From assembly GCF_007845675.1 (NCBI RefSeq), contig NZ_VOBR01000013.1, positions 182,908-246,907 on the forward strand: a stretch of 64,000 nucleotides of DNA, read 5' to 3'. This DNA is from Lentzea tibetensis (GTDB lineage Bacteria > Actinomycetota > Actinomycetes > Mycobacteriales > Pseudonocardiaceae). Below, one piece after another: positions 49,491 to 57,314 of this stretch (position 1 is the first letter of the stretch; each line of letters opens with the position of its first letter). Made by a program: the position numbers and the translations under genes. The notes beneath the pieces were generated by a model. The model saw nothing but the letters and a program-made list of their open reading frames with translations. It was not told the DNA's origin and did not search any database.

Positions 49491-49940
49491 ATGCGTGCAC
49501 GTATGGGTTTGCTAGCCGCACCGTTACTGCTGCTCAGCCTCGCGGCGTGCGGCAACGAGGCGCAGCCCGCGAGCCAGCAGGAGCAGGCGCCCGAGCAGGC
49601 CGCGGTGAAGGTCGCGCAGACCGACCTCGGGCCGATCCTGGTCGACCAGGCCGGACGCACCCTGTACGCGTTCACCAAGGACGAGAACAAGTCCAGCGCC
49701 TGCGACGCCGACTGCATCGCCGTGTGGCCCGCGCTCACCAGCACGTCCAAAGTGGAGTCCGGTGACGGAGTGGACTCGAACCTGCTGAGCGCCACCGAGC
49801 AAACCCAGGCCGTGTACGGGAAGTGGCCGCTGTACTACTACGTCGGCGACGCGGTCGCGGGCGACCTCAACGGCCAAGGCGTCGACGAGAAGTGGTTCGC
49901 CGTGGCGCCGGACGGCAAGCTCGTCAAGAAGGAGAGTTGA
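49491..49940 (+). CDS. secreted lipoprotein (PF03640 repeat type)
   Basis: A 149-residue lipoprotein with lipobox LSLAAC (Cys near residue 20). The mature part has the two repeats typical of the COG4315/Lipoprotein_15 group: GPILVDQAGRTLYAFTKDE followed by CDADCIAVWPAL, and YGKWPLYYYVGD with GQGVDEKWFAVAPDGK. Function is unknown; such proteins are common in actinobacterial envelopes. It is divergent from the CHRD protein and possibly co-regulated. Confidence 0.88.
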   Translation: MRARMGLLAAPLLLLSLAACGNEAQPASQQEQAPEQAAVKVAQTDLGPILVDQAGRTLYAFTKDENKSSACDADCIAVWPALTSTSKVESGDGVDSNLLSATEQTQAVYGKWPLYYYVGDAVAGDLNGQGVDEKWFAVAPDGKLVKKES

Positions 49941-49950
49941 GCCACGCCGG

Positions 49951-50060
49951 CTACGGGGTGATGCGGCGCGTGCCGGGCAGGTGCCGCACACCCCGATCGG
50001 CCATGGCGCCCAGCTCGCGGCCCGCTTTGGTCGGCCGGTGGACGGCGCGGGCGGGTGCTG
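49951..50060 (-). pseudogene. decayed duplicate of the HxlR gene 3' end
   Basis: On the minus strand this stretch encodes RAVHRPTKAGRELGAMADRGVRHLPGTRRITP-like codons ending at a TAG (49951-49953), matching the last 35 or so codons of the HxlR gene at 50318. The copy lacks 12 bp (four codons, VVDA) and has scattered substitutions. It has no upstream DNA-binding part, so it is a partial tandem duplication and not a gene. Confidence 0.75.
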
Positions 50061-50304
50061 GTCGGGCGAGCGCTTCAACTCGCTGACCTCGCGCTGAGCG
50101 GCGTGGCCTGGCGCCTCGCAGAGGCGGGGTGCCGGGAGCCGGCCGCCCCTCGCGTCGGCAGCCGCAGTTCGTGCTCAGCGTCCGGGCAACAGCAGGTGGC
50201 GCGTGTTGTGCGGCGAATGCTTCACTCACCGACCCCGCGCCGAGCGGCACGGGCGGGGTGCTGGTTGGGCGAGCGCTTCGACTCACCGACCCCGCGCCGT
50301 GGCC
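50051..50304. repeat. degenerate repeats between the duplicate and the HxlR gene
   Basis: Three related copies of a unit containing GCTTCRACTCRCYGACC occur at 50051-50102, 50213-50247 and 50253-50304, the first and last also sharing GGGTGCTGGT-GGGCGAGCG. With the decayed 3' copy they make the 377-bp gap look like repeated duplication and decay beside the HxlR gene. No coding frame is supported. Confidence 0.55.
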
Positions 50305-50317
50305 CCTTGCTGAGCCG

Positions 50318-50644
50318 CTACGGGGTGATGCGGCGCGTGCCGGGCAGGTGCCGCACACCCCAGTCGGCCATGGCGTCGACGACGGCGCCCAGCTCACGCC
50401 CCGCCTTGGTCAGCCGGTAGACGGCGCGAGGCGGGTGCTCGCTGTAGAGCTCCCGCTCCAGCACCCCGGCCTGCTCCAGCTTCTTGAGCCGGTCGGCGAG
50501 CGTGTTCGTCGGGATGTGCTCGGCGGACTCGAGGAACTCGCCGTACCTGAGCTGACCGGCGGCGAGCAGGTCGCGCACGATCAGCAGCGACCAGCGGTCG
50601 CCGACGATGTCCAGCGTGTTCGCGACAGCGCACTCCGACCTCAT
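50318..50644 (-). CDS. HxlR-family transcriptional regulator
   Basis: A 108-residue single-domain winged-helix regulator: CAVANTLDIVGDRWSLLIVRDLL, YGEFLESAEHIPTNTLADRLKKLEQAGVLER and YRLTKAGRELGAV are the HxlR pattern. There is one Cys near the N-terminus (SEC), which in some relatives senses electrophiles. It is divergent from a membrane-protein gene with two operators in the gap. I used the ATG at 50644; the frame continues upstream into the divergent gene without a start that makes sense. Confidence 0.92.
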   Translation of the reverse strand: MRSECAVANTLDIVGDRWSLLIVRDLLAAGQLRYGEFLESAEHIPTNTLADRLKKLEQAGVLERELYSEHPPRAVYRLTKAGRELGAVVDAMADWGVRHLPGTRRITP

Positions 50645-50645
50645 G

Positions 50646-50696
50646 ACTTGCACCTTACAAGTGACGAGGCTAACTTGTCGCTTGCAAGTGACAAGT
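50646..50696. promoter_or_regulatory. HxlR operators in the divergent gap
   Basis: A 24-bp near-perfect palindrome lies at 50673-50696 (12-nt arms ACTTGTC..., one mismatch, with a perfect CTTGCAAG centre). A second ACTTG-N7-CAAGT site lies at 50646-50662, touching the HxlR start codon. Both divergent promoters should be covered. Confidence 0.72.
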
Positions 50697-50708
50697 GAGG
50701 AGGTCGAC

Positions 50709-51257
50709 ATGCTGGGTGTCATCGCCGCGGTCTGGTTCGCGGCCGCGTACGCGGCGGGCGCGGCCGGGTGGTTCACCACCGGGCCGGGTGAGCCGCCGAT
50801 CGTCATCGGGGTCGCGGCGGGAGTGTCGCCGCTGCTGGTGGGTGCCGGGTTGCTGTTCTCGCAGCGGGTCAAGGACTGGGCGGACGGGCTCGACCTCGGG
50901 CTGCTCATCAACCTGCAGGGGTGGCGGATCGGCGGGTTCGTGTTCGTCGCGTTCTGGGCGCAGGGGCTGCTGCCCGCCGGGTTCGCGCTGCCGGCGGGGA
51001 TCGGTGACGTGGTCATCGCGGCGCTGGCGCCGTTCGTGGCGGTCCGGCGCAAGGGGTTCGTCGTCTGGACGGCGTTCGGGATCCTGGACCTCGTGACGGC
51101 CGTCAGCCTCGGCGTGTGGCACTCGTTCACCGAGCCGTCCATGGAGGTGATGGGCCGTCTGCCGCTCAGTCTGATCCCGGCGTTCGGTGTCCCGTTCCTG
51201 CTGGTGGTCCATTTGCTCTCGTTGCGGGTGTGGTCGAGAGGGATATCCTCGTTGTGA
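50709..51257 (+). CDS. hypothetical membrane protein under HxlR control
   Basis: A 182-residue protein with about six hydrophobic segments (VIAAVWFAAAYAAGAAGW, IVIGVAAGVSPLLVGAGLL, GGFVFVAFWAQGLLPAGFAL, GDVVIAALAPFVAV, VVWTAFGILDLVTAVSLG, LIPAFGVPFLLVVHLLSL). No transporter motif is recognised. GAGGAGG precedes the ATG at 50709. Divergence from HxlR with a shared palindrome suggests it is the regulator's target. Its 3' end contains part of the CRP-type site serving the frd operon. Confidence 0.8.
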   Translation: MLGVIAAVWFAAAYAAGAAGWFTTGPGEPPIVIGVAAGVSPLLVGAGLLFSQRVKDWADGLDLGLLINLQGWRIGGFVFVAFWAQGLLPAGFALPAGIGDVVIAALAPFVAVRRKGFVVWTAFGILDLVTAVSLGVWHSFTEPSMEVMGRLPLSLIPAFGVPFLLVVHLLSLRVWSRGISSL

Positions 51258-51270
51258 GCTGCGTCACAAC
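51251..51270 (+). promoter_or_regulatory. CRP/FNR-type operator upstream of the frd operon
   Basis: Perfect inverted repeat GTTGTGA-N6-TCACAAC containing the CRP/GlxR consensus TGTGA-N6-TCACA. It overlaps the stop of the upstream gene and ends 15 bp before the ATG of the first frd-operon gene. That close placement would favour repression, or roadblock of read-through, over class I activation. Confidence 0.72.
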
Positions 51271-51285
51271 TCGAGGAGGCCGACG

Positions 51286-51519
51286 ATGGTCGGTACGAAG
51301 ACGCATTTCACCCAGCAGATCGCACCGTGCGGGCGGCCCGCCGAGGGGGATCGCCATCGCGATGACGACGACTCCGGCCTGGTCATCGACGACCTGATCT
51401 GGGCGTGCGGCTGCCGTCAGACGAGGCATGCGTTCCACGACGGGAGCATGCGCGTCCAGACGGTTCGCCACGACGGGAAGGTCCTCGCCGACGAGCACAG
51501 CGGGGACCACGAAGCATGA
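51286..51519 (+). CDS. small Cys/His-rich protein heading the frd operon
   Basis: A 77-residue soluble protein with APCGRP, an acidic DDDD stretch, [13 protein letters not shown] and a hydrophilic tail. Three Cys and several His could bind zinc, iron or an iron-sulfur cluster. GAGGAGG precedes the ATG at 51286. Its stop overlaps the frdA ATG (ATGA), so it is translated in step with the flavoprotein. I do not recognise it; a maturation or assembly role for the reductase is a position-based guess. Confidence 0.72.
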   Translation: MVGTKTHFTQQIAPCGRPAEGDRHRDDDDSGLVIDDLIWACGCRQTRHAFHDGSMRVQTVRHDGKVLADEHSGDHEA

Positions 51520-53246
51520 CCGCGTTCCACAACATCGTGGTCGTGGGTGGTGGCGGCGCGGGACTGCGCGCCGCTACCGCCATCGCGGAGGCCAACCCGC
51601 TGCTCAGCGTCGCGATCGTGTCGAAGGTCTACCCGATGCGCAGCCACACGGTCTCGGCCGAAGGCGGCGCGGCAGCGGTCATCGCGGACGACGACAGCCT
51701 CGACGAGCACGCGTACGACACGGTGTCCGGCGGGGACTGGCTCGTCGAGCAGGACGCGGTCGAGGCGTTCGTCCGGGAGGCGCCAACGGAACTGCTCCGG
51801 CTGGAACACCAGGGTTGTCCGTGGAGCCGTCAGCCGGACGGGCGCATCGCGGTGCGCGCGTTCGGCGGCATGAAGAAGAAGCGCACGTGGTTCGCCGCCG
51901 ACAAGACCGGGTTCCACCTGCTGCACACGCTCTTCCAGACCGCACTGTCCTATCAGGACATCGTCAGGTACGACGAGTGGTTCGTCACGAAGCTGCTCGA
52001 GGACGAGGGCGGGGTGCACGGCGTGGTGGCGGTCGAACTGGCCACCGGCCGGATCGAGACCATCATCGCCAACGCCGTCATCGTGTGCACCGGCGGCTGC
52101 GGGCGCGTCTTCCCCTTCACCACCAACGCGAACATCAAGACCGGCGACGGGATGGCGCTCGCGCACCGGGCGGGCGCGCCGCTCAAGGACATGGAGTTCG
52201 TGCAGTACCACCCGACCGGGCTGCCGTTCACCGGCATCCTGATCACCGAGGCGACCCGCGCGGAAGGCGGCTGGCTGCTCAACAAGGACGGCTACCGCTA
52301 CCTGCAGGACTACGACCTCGGCAGGCCGACCGCGGAACCCGTGCTGCGCAGCATGGAGCTCGGTCCGCGCGACCGGTTGTCGCAGGCGTTCATGCACGAA
52401 CACGCCAAGGGGCGCACGATCGAGACGCCGTACGGCCCGATCGTCCACCTCGACCTGCGGCACCTCGGCGCGCACGTCATCGACACCAAGCTGCCGTTCG
52501 TGCGGGAGCTCTGCTCCAAGTACCAGAACATCGACCCGGTCAAGGAGCTCATCCCCGTCCGCCCGGTCGTGCACTACATGATGGGCGGCATCCACACCGA
52601 CATCGACGGCGCCACCCCGGTCGGAGGTCTTTACGCCGCAGGGGAAGTCGCGTGCGTCAGCATCAACGGAGCCAACCGGCTCGGCTCGAACTCGCTGCCC
52701 GAGCTCCTCGTCTTCGGCGCCAGGGCGGGAAAGGCGGCCGCGGAGTACGTGCGGGAGCTCAAGACCGGGCCGCGCAGCGCCGTGTACGCACAGGGGCGCG
52801 ACGAGGAACGCAGGCTGCGGCACGAGCTCGGCAAGCGCACGGAGGGCACCGAACGCATCGCGGACATCCGCACGGAGATGCAGACGACCATGGAGGAAGG
52901 CGCGGGCATCTACCGCGACGGCGACTCGCTCGACAAGGCCGCGGTGAAGCTCCACGAGCTGCGCGAGCGGTTCGACCGGGCGGCGATCGACGACCACAGC
53001 AGCGAGTTCAACACCGAGCTGATCGCGTTGCTGGAGCTGGACTTCATGCTCGACATCGCGCAGAGCATCGTCGCCTGCGCCGGCAGGCGCACCGAGTCGC
53101 GGGGCGCGCACCAGCGCACCGACTTCCCGAAGCGCGACGACGAGCACTTCCTCGCTCACTCGCTGGTGCACCACTCCGGACGGGTCGAGTACCTGCCGGT
53201 GACGATCACCCGCTGGCCGCCCGGCGAACGCGTGTACGGGAGATAG
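51516..53246 (+). CDS. frdA: fumarate reductase flavoprotein subunit FrdA
   Basis: The catalytic subunit of quinol:fumarate reductase, with covalent FAD. The 576-residue product has [13 protein letters not shown] (FAD), the flavin-linking His in [41 protein letters not shown] and the active-site Arg in [18 protein letters not shown]. It resembles succinate dehydrogenase SdhA too; assignment to Frd rests on the FrdC/FrdD-type anchors that follow. The ATG overlaps the stop of the preceding small gene. Confidence 0.9.
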   Translation: MTAFHNIVVVGGGGAGLRAATAIAEANPLLSVAIVSKVYPMRSHTVSAEGGAAAVIADDDSLDEHAYDTVSGGDWLVEQDAVEAFVREAPTELLRLEHQGCPWSRQPDGRIAVRAFGGMKKKRTWFAADKTGFHLLHTLFQTALSYQDIVRYDEWFVTKLLEDEGGVHGVVAVELATGRIETIIANAVIVCTGGCGRVFPFTTNANIKTGDGMALAHRAGAPLKDMEFVQYHPTGLPFTGILITEATRAEGGWLLNKDGYRYLQDYDLGRPTAEPVLRSMELGPRDRLSQAFMHEHAKGRTIETPYGPIVHLDLRHLGAHVIDTKLPFVRELCSKYQNIDPVKELIPVRPVVHYMMGGIHTDIDGATPVGGLYAAGEVACVSINGANRLGSNSLPELLVFGARAGKAAAEYVRELKTGPRSAVYAQGRDEERRLRHELGKRTEGTERIADIRTEMQTTMEEGAGIYRDGDSLDKAAVKLHELRERFDRAAIDDHSSEFNTELIALLELDFMLDIAQSIVACAGRRTESRGAHQRTDFPKRDDEHFLAHSLVHHSGRVEYLPVTITRWPPGERVYGR

Positions 53247-53249
53247 CCG

Positions 53250-53999
53250 ATGAAGAACACTCCCAAGACGATCACCATGCAGGTCACGCGCTTCCGGCCG
53301 GGTGAGGACGAAGCACCGGTCGTCCAGTCCTACGAGGTGCCGCTGCGCAAGGAGTGGGCGGTGCTCGACGGTCTCAACCACATCAAGGACCACCTGGACG
53401 GCACGCTGTCGTACCGCTGGTCGTGCCGCATGGGGATCTGCGGCAGCTGCGGCATGACCGTCAACGGCAAGCCCCAGCTGAGCTGCGCCACGTTCCTCAC
53501 CGACTACGCGCCGGGCCCGGTGCGGGTCGAGCCGCTGCGCAACTTCCCGGTCATCCGCGATCTCGTCGTCGACATCAGCGACTTCATGGAGAAGCTGCCG
53601 AAGGTCAAGCCGTGGCTGATCCACGACGGAGAGCCGCCGGAGGGGGAGTTCCTGCAGACACCGCGGGAGATGGACGAGTACAAGAAGTACAGCATGTGCA
53701 TCAACTGCATGCTCTGCTACTCGGCCTGCCCCGTGTACGCGCTCGAACCCGAGTTCCTCGGACCGGCCGCGATCGCGCTGGGCCAGCGGTACAACCTCGA
53801 CTCCCGCGACGACGGCGCCGAGGACCGGCGTGACGTCCTCGCGTCGGCGGCGGGCGTGTGGGCGTGCACGTTCGTCGGCGAGTGCAGCACGGCGTGCCCG
53901 AAGGGCGTCGACCCGGCGGGCGCGATCCAGCGGTACAAGCTGACGGCCGCCGTGTCGGCGCTGAAGGACTACCTGCTGCCGCGCGGGGCACGGCGATGA
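53250..53999 (+). CDS. frdB: fumarate reductase iron-sulfur subunit FrdB
   Basis: Carries electrons from quinol to FrdA. The 249-residue product has all three cluster motifs: [2Fe-2S] in [16 protein letters not shown] with a later Cys in QLSCATF, [4Fe-4S] in [12 protein letters not shown], and [3Fe-4S] in [17 protein letters not shown]. It starts three bases after frdA and overlaps frdC (ATGA). Confidence 0.93.
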   Translation: MKNTPKTITMQVTRFRPGEDEAPVVQSYEVPLRKEWAVLDGLNHIKDHLDGTLSYRWSCRMGICGSCGMTVNGKPQLSCATFLTDYAPGPVRVEPLRNFPVIRDLVVDISDFMEKLPKVKPWLIHDGEPPEGEFLQTPREMDEYKKYSMCINCMLCYSACPVYALEPEFLGPAAIALGQRYNLDSRDDGAEDRRDVLASAAGVWACTFVGECSTACPKGVDPAGAIQRYKLTAAVSALKDYLLPRGARR

Positions 54000-54364
54000 G
54001 CGCCCACCAGCAGCCCGTGTCGGCGTTCTGGTGGCTGCACCAGTGGTCGTACCTGCTGTTCGTGCTCAGGGAGCTCAGCAGCGTCTTCGTGGCCTGGTTC
54101 GTGGTGTACCTGCTGATGCTCGTGTCGGCGGTCAGCGCCGGGCAGGGCCCGTACGAGGACTTCCTCGCGTGGAGCGGGCAGGGCTGGGTGCTCGTGCTCA
54201 ACGTCGTCGCACTGGCGTTCGTGCTGCTGCACGCGGTCACGTGGTTCGCGCTGGCGCCGAGGGCGATCGTGGTGCCGCGCGTGCCGCCGTGGGTGGTGCT
54301 GGTGGCGCACTACCTGGCGTGGGCCGTGCTGTCCGCCGGGGTGGTCTGGGTGGTGCTGCGATGA
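53996..54364 (+). CDS. frdC: fumarate reductase membrane anchor FrdC
   Basis: A 122-residue protein with three TM segments. [32 protein letters not shown] and the later [18 protein letters not shown] parallel the E. coli FrdC pattern (WW...Y..F.LRE, and LLH..TWF.LAPKA). It anchors FrdAB and helps form the quinol site without heme in this subgroup. The ATG overlaps the frdB stop and its stop overlaps frdD. Confidence 0.88.
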   Translation: MSAHQQPVSAFWWLHQWSYLLFVLRELSSVFVAWFVVYLLMLVSAVSAGQGPYEDFLAWSGQGWVLVLNVVALAFVLLHAVTWFALAPRAIVVPRVPPWVVLVAHYLAWAVLSAGVVWVVLR

Positions 54365-54711
54365 GCCGCCGGTCACCGGAGCCGCTGGTGTGGCTGCTGT
54401 TCAGCGGGGGAGGGATGGTCGCGGCACTGCTGGTGCCCGTGCTGCTGGTCCTGTTCGGCCTCGCGTTCCCGCTCGGCTGGCTGCCCGCGCCCGATCACGA
54501 GCACCTGCTGGCGCTGGTGCGGCACCCGGTGACCAAGCTGGTGCTGTTCGGGCTGTGCGCGATGGCGCTGTTCCACTGGGCGCACCGGTTCCGCTACACG
54601 CTCTACGACGGGCTCAAGCTCAAGCAGGCGAGCACTCTGATCATCGTGGTCTGCTACGGCACCGCGGTCGTCGGATCGGTCGTCGCCGGCGTCGTCCTGC
54701 TCCGCGCCTAG
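54361..54711 (+). CDS. frdD: fumarate reductase membrane anchor FrdD
   Basis: A 116-residue protein with three TM segments. The N-terminal EPLVWLLFSGGGMVAALLVPVLL and GLAFPLGWLP match the FrdD signature (EP.FW.LF.AGGM...I.PV), and LFHWAHRFRYTLYDGLK corresponds to the His-containing central helix. Its presence distinguishes a four-subunit fumarate reductase from the usual actinobacterial Sdh. It closes the operon before a hairpin terminator. Confidence 0.88.
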   Translation: MSRRSPEPLVWLLFSGGGMVAALLVPVLLVLFGLAFPLGWLPAPDHEHLLALVRHPVTKLVLFGLCAMALFHWAHRFRYTLYDGLKLKQASTLIIVVCYGTAVVGSVVAGVVLLRA

Positions 54712-54717
54712 ACACCC

Positions 54718-54753
54718 CGCGACCCCGCAACGACGAGGCGCTGCGGGGTCGCG
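54718..54753 (+). terminator. terminator of the frd operon
   Basis: Perfect 12-bp stem (54718-54729 with 54742-54753) around a 12-nt loop, seven bases after the frdD stop. No T-tract beyond ATTATCC. Confidence 0.8.
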
Positions 54754-54890
54754 ATTATCCCGCTACAGCCGAGGCCGTTCCGCTGTGCCCGACCGCACGG
54801 ATTGGTATGTGGGGTGTAAATCCGGGTGCAAGGCCAGTATGGGGCCACAGATCTTCCAGTCAAGAACGCCTTTCACCAATGCCCTTTTCT

Positions 54891-54909
54891 CGTTAAGCTG
54901 CACTTAACG
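54891..54909. promoter_or_regulatory. palindrome upstream of the XRE regulator gene
   Basis: CGTTAAG-CTGCA-CTTAACG, a perfect 7-5-7 inverted repeat 23 bp before the GTG at 54932. It sits where a -10/-35 region would be, suggesting autoregulation by the XRE protein. Confidence 0.5.
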
Positions 54910-54931
54910 CTGCTCTCGGCTGGTCGGCCTA

Positions 54932-55870
54932 GTGGCGACCCGGAAGTGGGGTGTCGCTGAAGTGCAGGACCGGGAAATCAAGCTGGGCGCCACACTCGCG
55001 CACCTGATCGACAGCCGTGGATACAGCAGAAATCGACGACCGATTCTGGACGCCGTCGGGGTAAGCGCGGCCGCTCTGTCGCAGTACACGAGGGACCAGG
55101 CGCGGCCCAGTCTGCAGAAGCTCCTCGCGCTGGCCGAGTTCTTCGGCGTCACGCTCGACTACCTCGTCTACGGCGAGCCCATGGGCGCGATACCGGACCA
55201 CGGACCGCTAGCACGGTACGTCAACCACGCGCTGGGGGAAATACAGACCAAAGCCAGCAGGCATTCGGCCCAGGTGGTGCGTCTGGGCAGGCTCATCGCG
55301 GACCAGATCGACGCCACAGCGCGGCAACTGGGCTCCGTCGCGGGTGAGGGGCTGGTGCTCGACGACGAGGTCTACCGGCTCGAGCGGTACTGCGTCTCGG
55401 CCGACATCATGCCGCTCAACCTCGCGTTCAACGTGATCAGCATGGACGACGGCGACGCGGCGCCCGGTCAGTTCCTCCAAGTGGTCGCAGAGAATCTGCA
55501 GAAAGGGTGCACGTACCGCTTTCTGCTGACCGGAGCGGAAGAGGAGCAACGCGATGTGGTCGGCAGGTTCCGGGTGCTGCTCGGCGCGCACAACGTGTCC
55601 GACCACGTAAACCAGAACTGCGCATTCCGCTGGACGGATCAACCGGTGCTGGCAGGTGCCGCCCTGTACCGGCTGGACCTCGAATCGCTGAAGCAGGATG
55701 AACCCCTGCTTTACGAGCAGTTCTCGGCATACCTGGACGACGATGGTCAGCTCGGTTACCTGGTGCGTCCCAACAACGAGTCGAACTTCGACATGCTCAT
55801 GAGCAGTGCTCGGGTCGAGCCGGCGCGCCAGGCATTCGAAGCGCTCTGGGCGACCGCGGGCCGCTTGTAG
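54932..55870 (+). CDS. XRE-type HTH regulator with a C-terminal domain of unknown function
   Basis: A 312-residue protein. The XRE helix-turn-helix occupies about residues 15-75 (ATLAHLIDSRGY, LDAVGVSAAALSQYTRDQARPSLQKLLALAEFFGVTLDYLV in order). The rest is a soluble domain of about 230 residues with FLQVVAENLQKGCTYRFLLTG, VVGRFRVLLGAHNV and LVRPNNESNFDMLMSS, which I cannot assign. It looks like a one-component sensor-regulator. The GTG at 54932 has no ribosome site; a GTG at 54962 is the alternative start. The tRNA-binding-domain gene follows after 49 bp. Confidence 0.75.
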   Translation: MATRKWGVAEVQDREIKLGATLAHLIDSRGYSRNRRPILDAVGVSAAALSQYTRDQARPSLQKLLALAEFFGVTLDYLVYGEPMGAIPDHGPLARYVNHALGEIQTKASRHSAQVVRLGRLIADQIDATARQLGSVAGEGLVLDDEVYRLERYCVSADIMPLNLAFNVISMDDGDAAPGQFLQVVAENLQKGCTYRFLLTGAEEEQRDVVGRFRVLLGAHNVSDHVNQNCAFRWTDQPVLAGAALYRLDLESLKQDEPLLYEQFSAYLDDDGQLGYLVRPNNESNFDMLMSSARVEPARQAFEALWATAGRL

Positions 55871-55919
55871 TCACAATCCACTACCGTTACTCCATACGAG
55901 TGGTCTACGCTCTGTCGCC

Positions 55920-56348
55920 GTGCGGACTCGCGGAGTCGTGGCGGCGCAGGTCGTCGAGGTTCGCTCCCATCCCAACGGGGAGCGCGTGTGGGTCGCGATC
56001 GTCGATCACGGTCAGGGTGAAACGGTTCAGGTCGTCTTCGGCGGCCCGCCCTTCGTGAAGAAGAACGATCTCGTCCCGTTGGCACCGCCTGGAGCGGTGT
56101 TGCCGGGTAGGAAGAAGATGCGCAGACGCCGTTACCGGGGCGAGGTGTCCCACGGCATGTTCTGCAGTCTCGCCGAGCTCGGCTGGGACCCTTACGGGCC
56201 GGACGAGGTCGTGCTGCTCAGCGACGACCTGGTCCCCGGTCAGTCGCTGGACGACGGCGACTGGAGAACGTACGTGCGCGAACCCTGCCCGCTGGCGCAG
56301 CTCATCCGCAGGAACCACGAACGCGCGCGCGGCACGACCGCCGCGTGA
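55920..56348 (+). CDS. stand-alone tRNA-binding (PheT B1/EMAP-like OB-fold) protein
   Basis: A 142-residue protein that is almost entirely one OB-fold domain: VVAAQVVEVRSHPNGERVWVAIVDHG, VQVVFGGPPFVKKNDLVPLAPPGAVLPG, MRRRRYRGEVSHGMFCSLAELGWDP. This matches the tRNA-binding domain at the N-terminus of the PheRS beta chain (PHPNADRL...VCGAPN...G..LPG..I....IRGV.S.GMLCS), but no synthetase domains follow. A TACGCT hexamer lies 8 nt before the GTG at 55920, so it may be leaderless. Role unknown; possibly a tRNA-sensing partner of the XRE protein or a PheT-like paralogue. Confidence 0.75.
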   Translation: MRTRGVVAAQVVEVRSHPNGERVWVAIVDHGQGETVQVVFGGPPFVKKNDLVPLAPPGAVLPGRKKMRRRRYRGEVSHGMFCSLAELGWDPYGPDEVVLLSDDLVPGQSLDDGDWRTYVREPCPLAQLIRRNHERARGTTAA

Positions 56349-56437
56349 GGCGGTCCGCTGGCTGGGCCGAACGGGTGTAGCGGGCTAACGGGGTACCTCG
56401 AACGGCCGACCCCAAGGGTGAACCAAGGGGGCTAACC

Positions 56438-57262
56438 ATGACCAGGACCGTGCTCAGAACCGGATACGACAGCGAGTTCCTCGGGACCCCGACGGGTGTC
56501 CCGGTGCTCGGCGACGCCGCCAAGGCGGACGCCGTGCTGCTCGACGGCACCGAGGTGATCGGCTACACGCACTTCTCGCTCGCCATGTGCAAGTCGCGGA
56601 AGTTCGCGTTCTGGGTCGCCTGGAACGTCGACGGGGGAGCTCTGAAGGCGCTGAGTCGCAGCAACATCGCCTTCGTCAAGGACCCGCGCGTGCCGGAGGA
56701 GTTCCAGGCGGGCGACGAGCTGTACCGGGACAACCGGCTCGACCGGGGCCACCTCGCGCGCCGGGCGGACCTGTGCTGGGGCCCGACCGCGGACGCGAAG
56801 AAGGCGAACAAGGACTCCTTCTTCTTCACCAACATCACGCCTCAGATGGACGACTTCAACCAGAGCGCCCGGCAGGGCCTGTGGGGCAGGCTCGAGGACG
56901 CGGTGCTGGCGGACGTCGACGTCGACGACCTCAAGATCAGCGTCTACGGCGGGCCGATCTTCCACGACGACGACCGGGTGTTCCGCGGCGTCAAGATCCC
57001 GCGCGAGTTCTGGAAGGTCATCGTCTTCGTGCGCGACGGGCAGCTGCGGGCGAGCGCGTTCATGCTCACCCAGAACCTGGTGCTCGCCGAGGCGCTCGAC
57101 CTCGACGAGTTCCGCGTCTTCCAGGTCGCGGTGACCGAGATCGAGCAGCGGTGCGGGTTCGCCTTCCCCGACGCGCTGCACACCGCCGACACAGCGGGCG
57201 TCCAGCTGCTCGACGCGGCCGACCGTCCGCCGCTCGACTCGTTCGACGACATCAACTGGTGA
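56438..57262 (+). CDS. DNA/RNA non-specific endonuclease (NUC family), cytoplasmic
   Basis: A 274-residue nuclease of the Serratia NucA fold (beta-beta-alpha metal). The catalytic box is RLDRGHLARR (His general base), and the metal Asn is in FFTNITPQMDDFNQ; SVYGGPIFHDDD follows as in relatives. Unlike classic secreted members there is no signal peptide or TM segment, so the enzyme would meet host nucleic acid. AAGGGGG precedes the ATG. No immunity protein is adjacent. Regulation, conditional activation or export by a non-classical route must be assumed. Confidence 0.88.
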   Translation: MTRTVLRTGYDSEFLGTPTGVPVLGDAAKADAVLLDGTEVIGYTHFSLAMCKSRKFAFWVAWNVDGGALKALSRSNIAFVKDPRVPEEFQAGDELYRDNRLDRGHLARRADLCWGPTADAKKANKDSFFFTNITPQMDDFNQSARQGLWGRLEDAVLADVDVDDLKISVYGGPIFHDDDRVFRGVKIPREFWKVIVFVRDGQLRASAFMLTQNLVLAEALDLDEFRVFQVAVTEIEQRCGFAFPDALHTADTAGVQLLDAADRPPLDSFDDINW

Positions 57263-57264
57263 AC

Positions 57265-57314
57265 CGCTCGTGAGTGATTGGGAGTGCTGTAGGCCTCCTG
57301 ATCACTCACGAGCG
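57265..57314. terminator. hairpin between the convergent endonuclease and helicase-associated genes
   Basis: A 14-bp perfect outer stem (57265-57278 with 57301-57314) extended by six pairs, two of them G-U, around a loop of about 10 nt. It overlaps the stop of the minus-strand gene. Confidence 0.75.

Noticed and set aside
50318-51142. 274-residue extended HxlR open frame
   Set aside because: The upstream 166 codons are antisense to the divergent membrane-protein gene and cross the operators; the ATG at 50644 gives the standard HxlR length.
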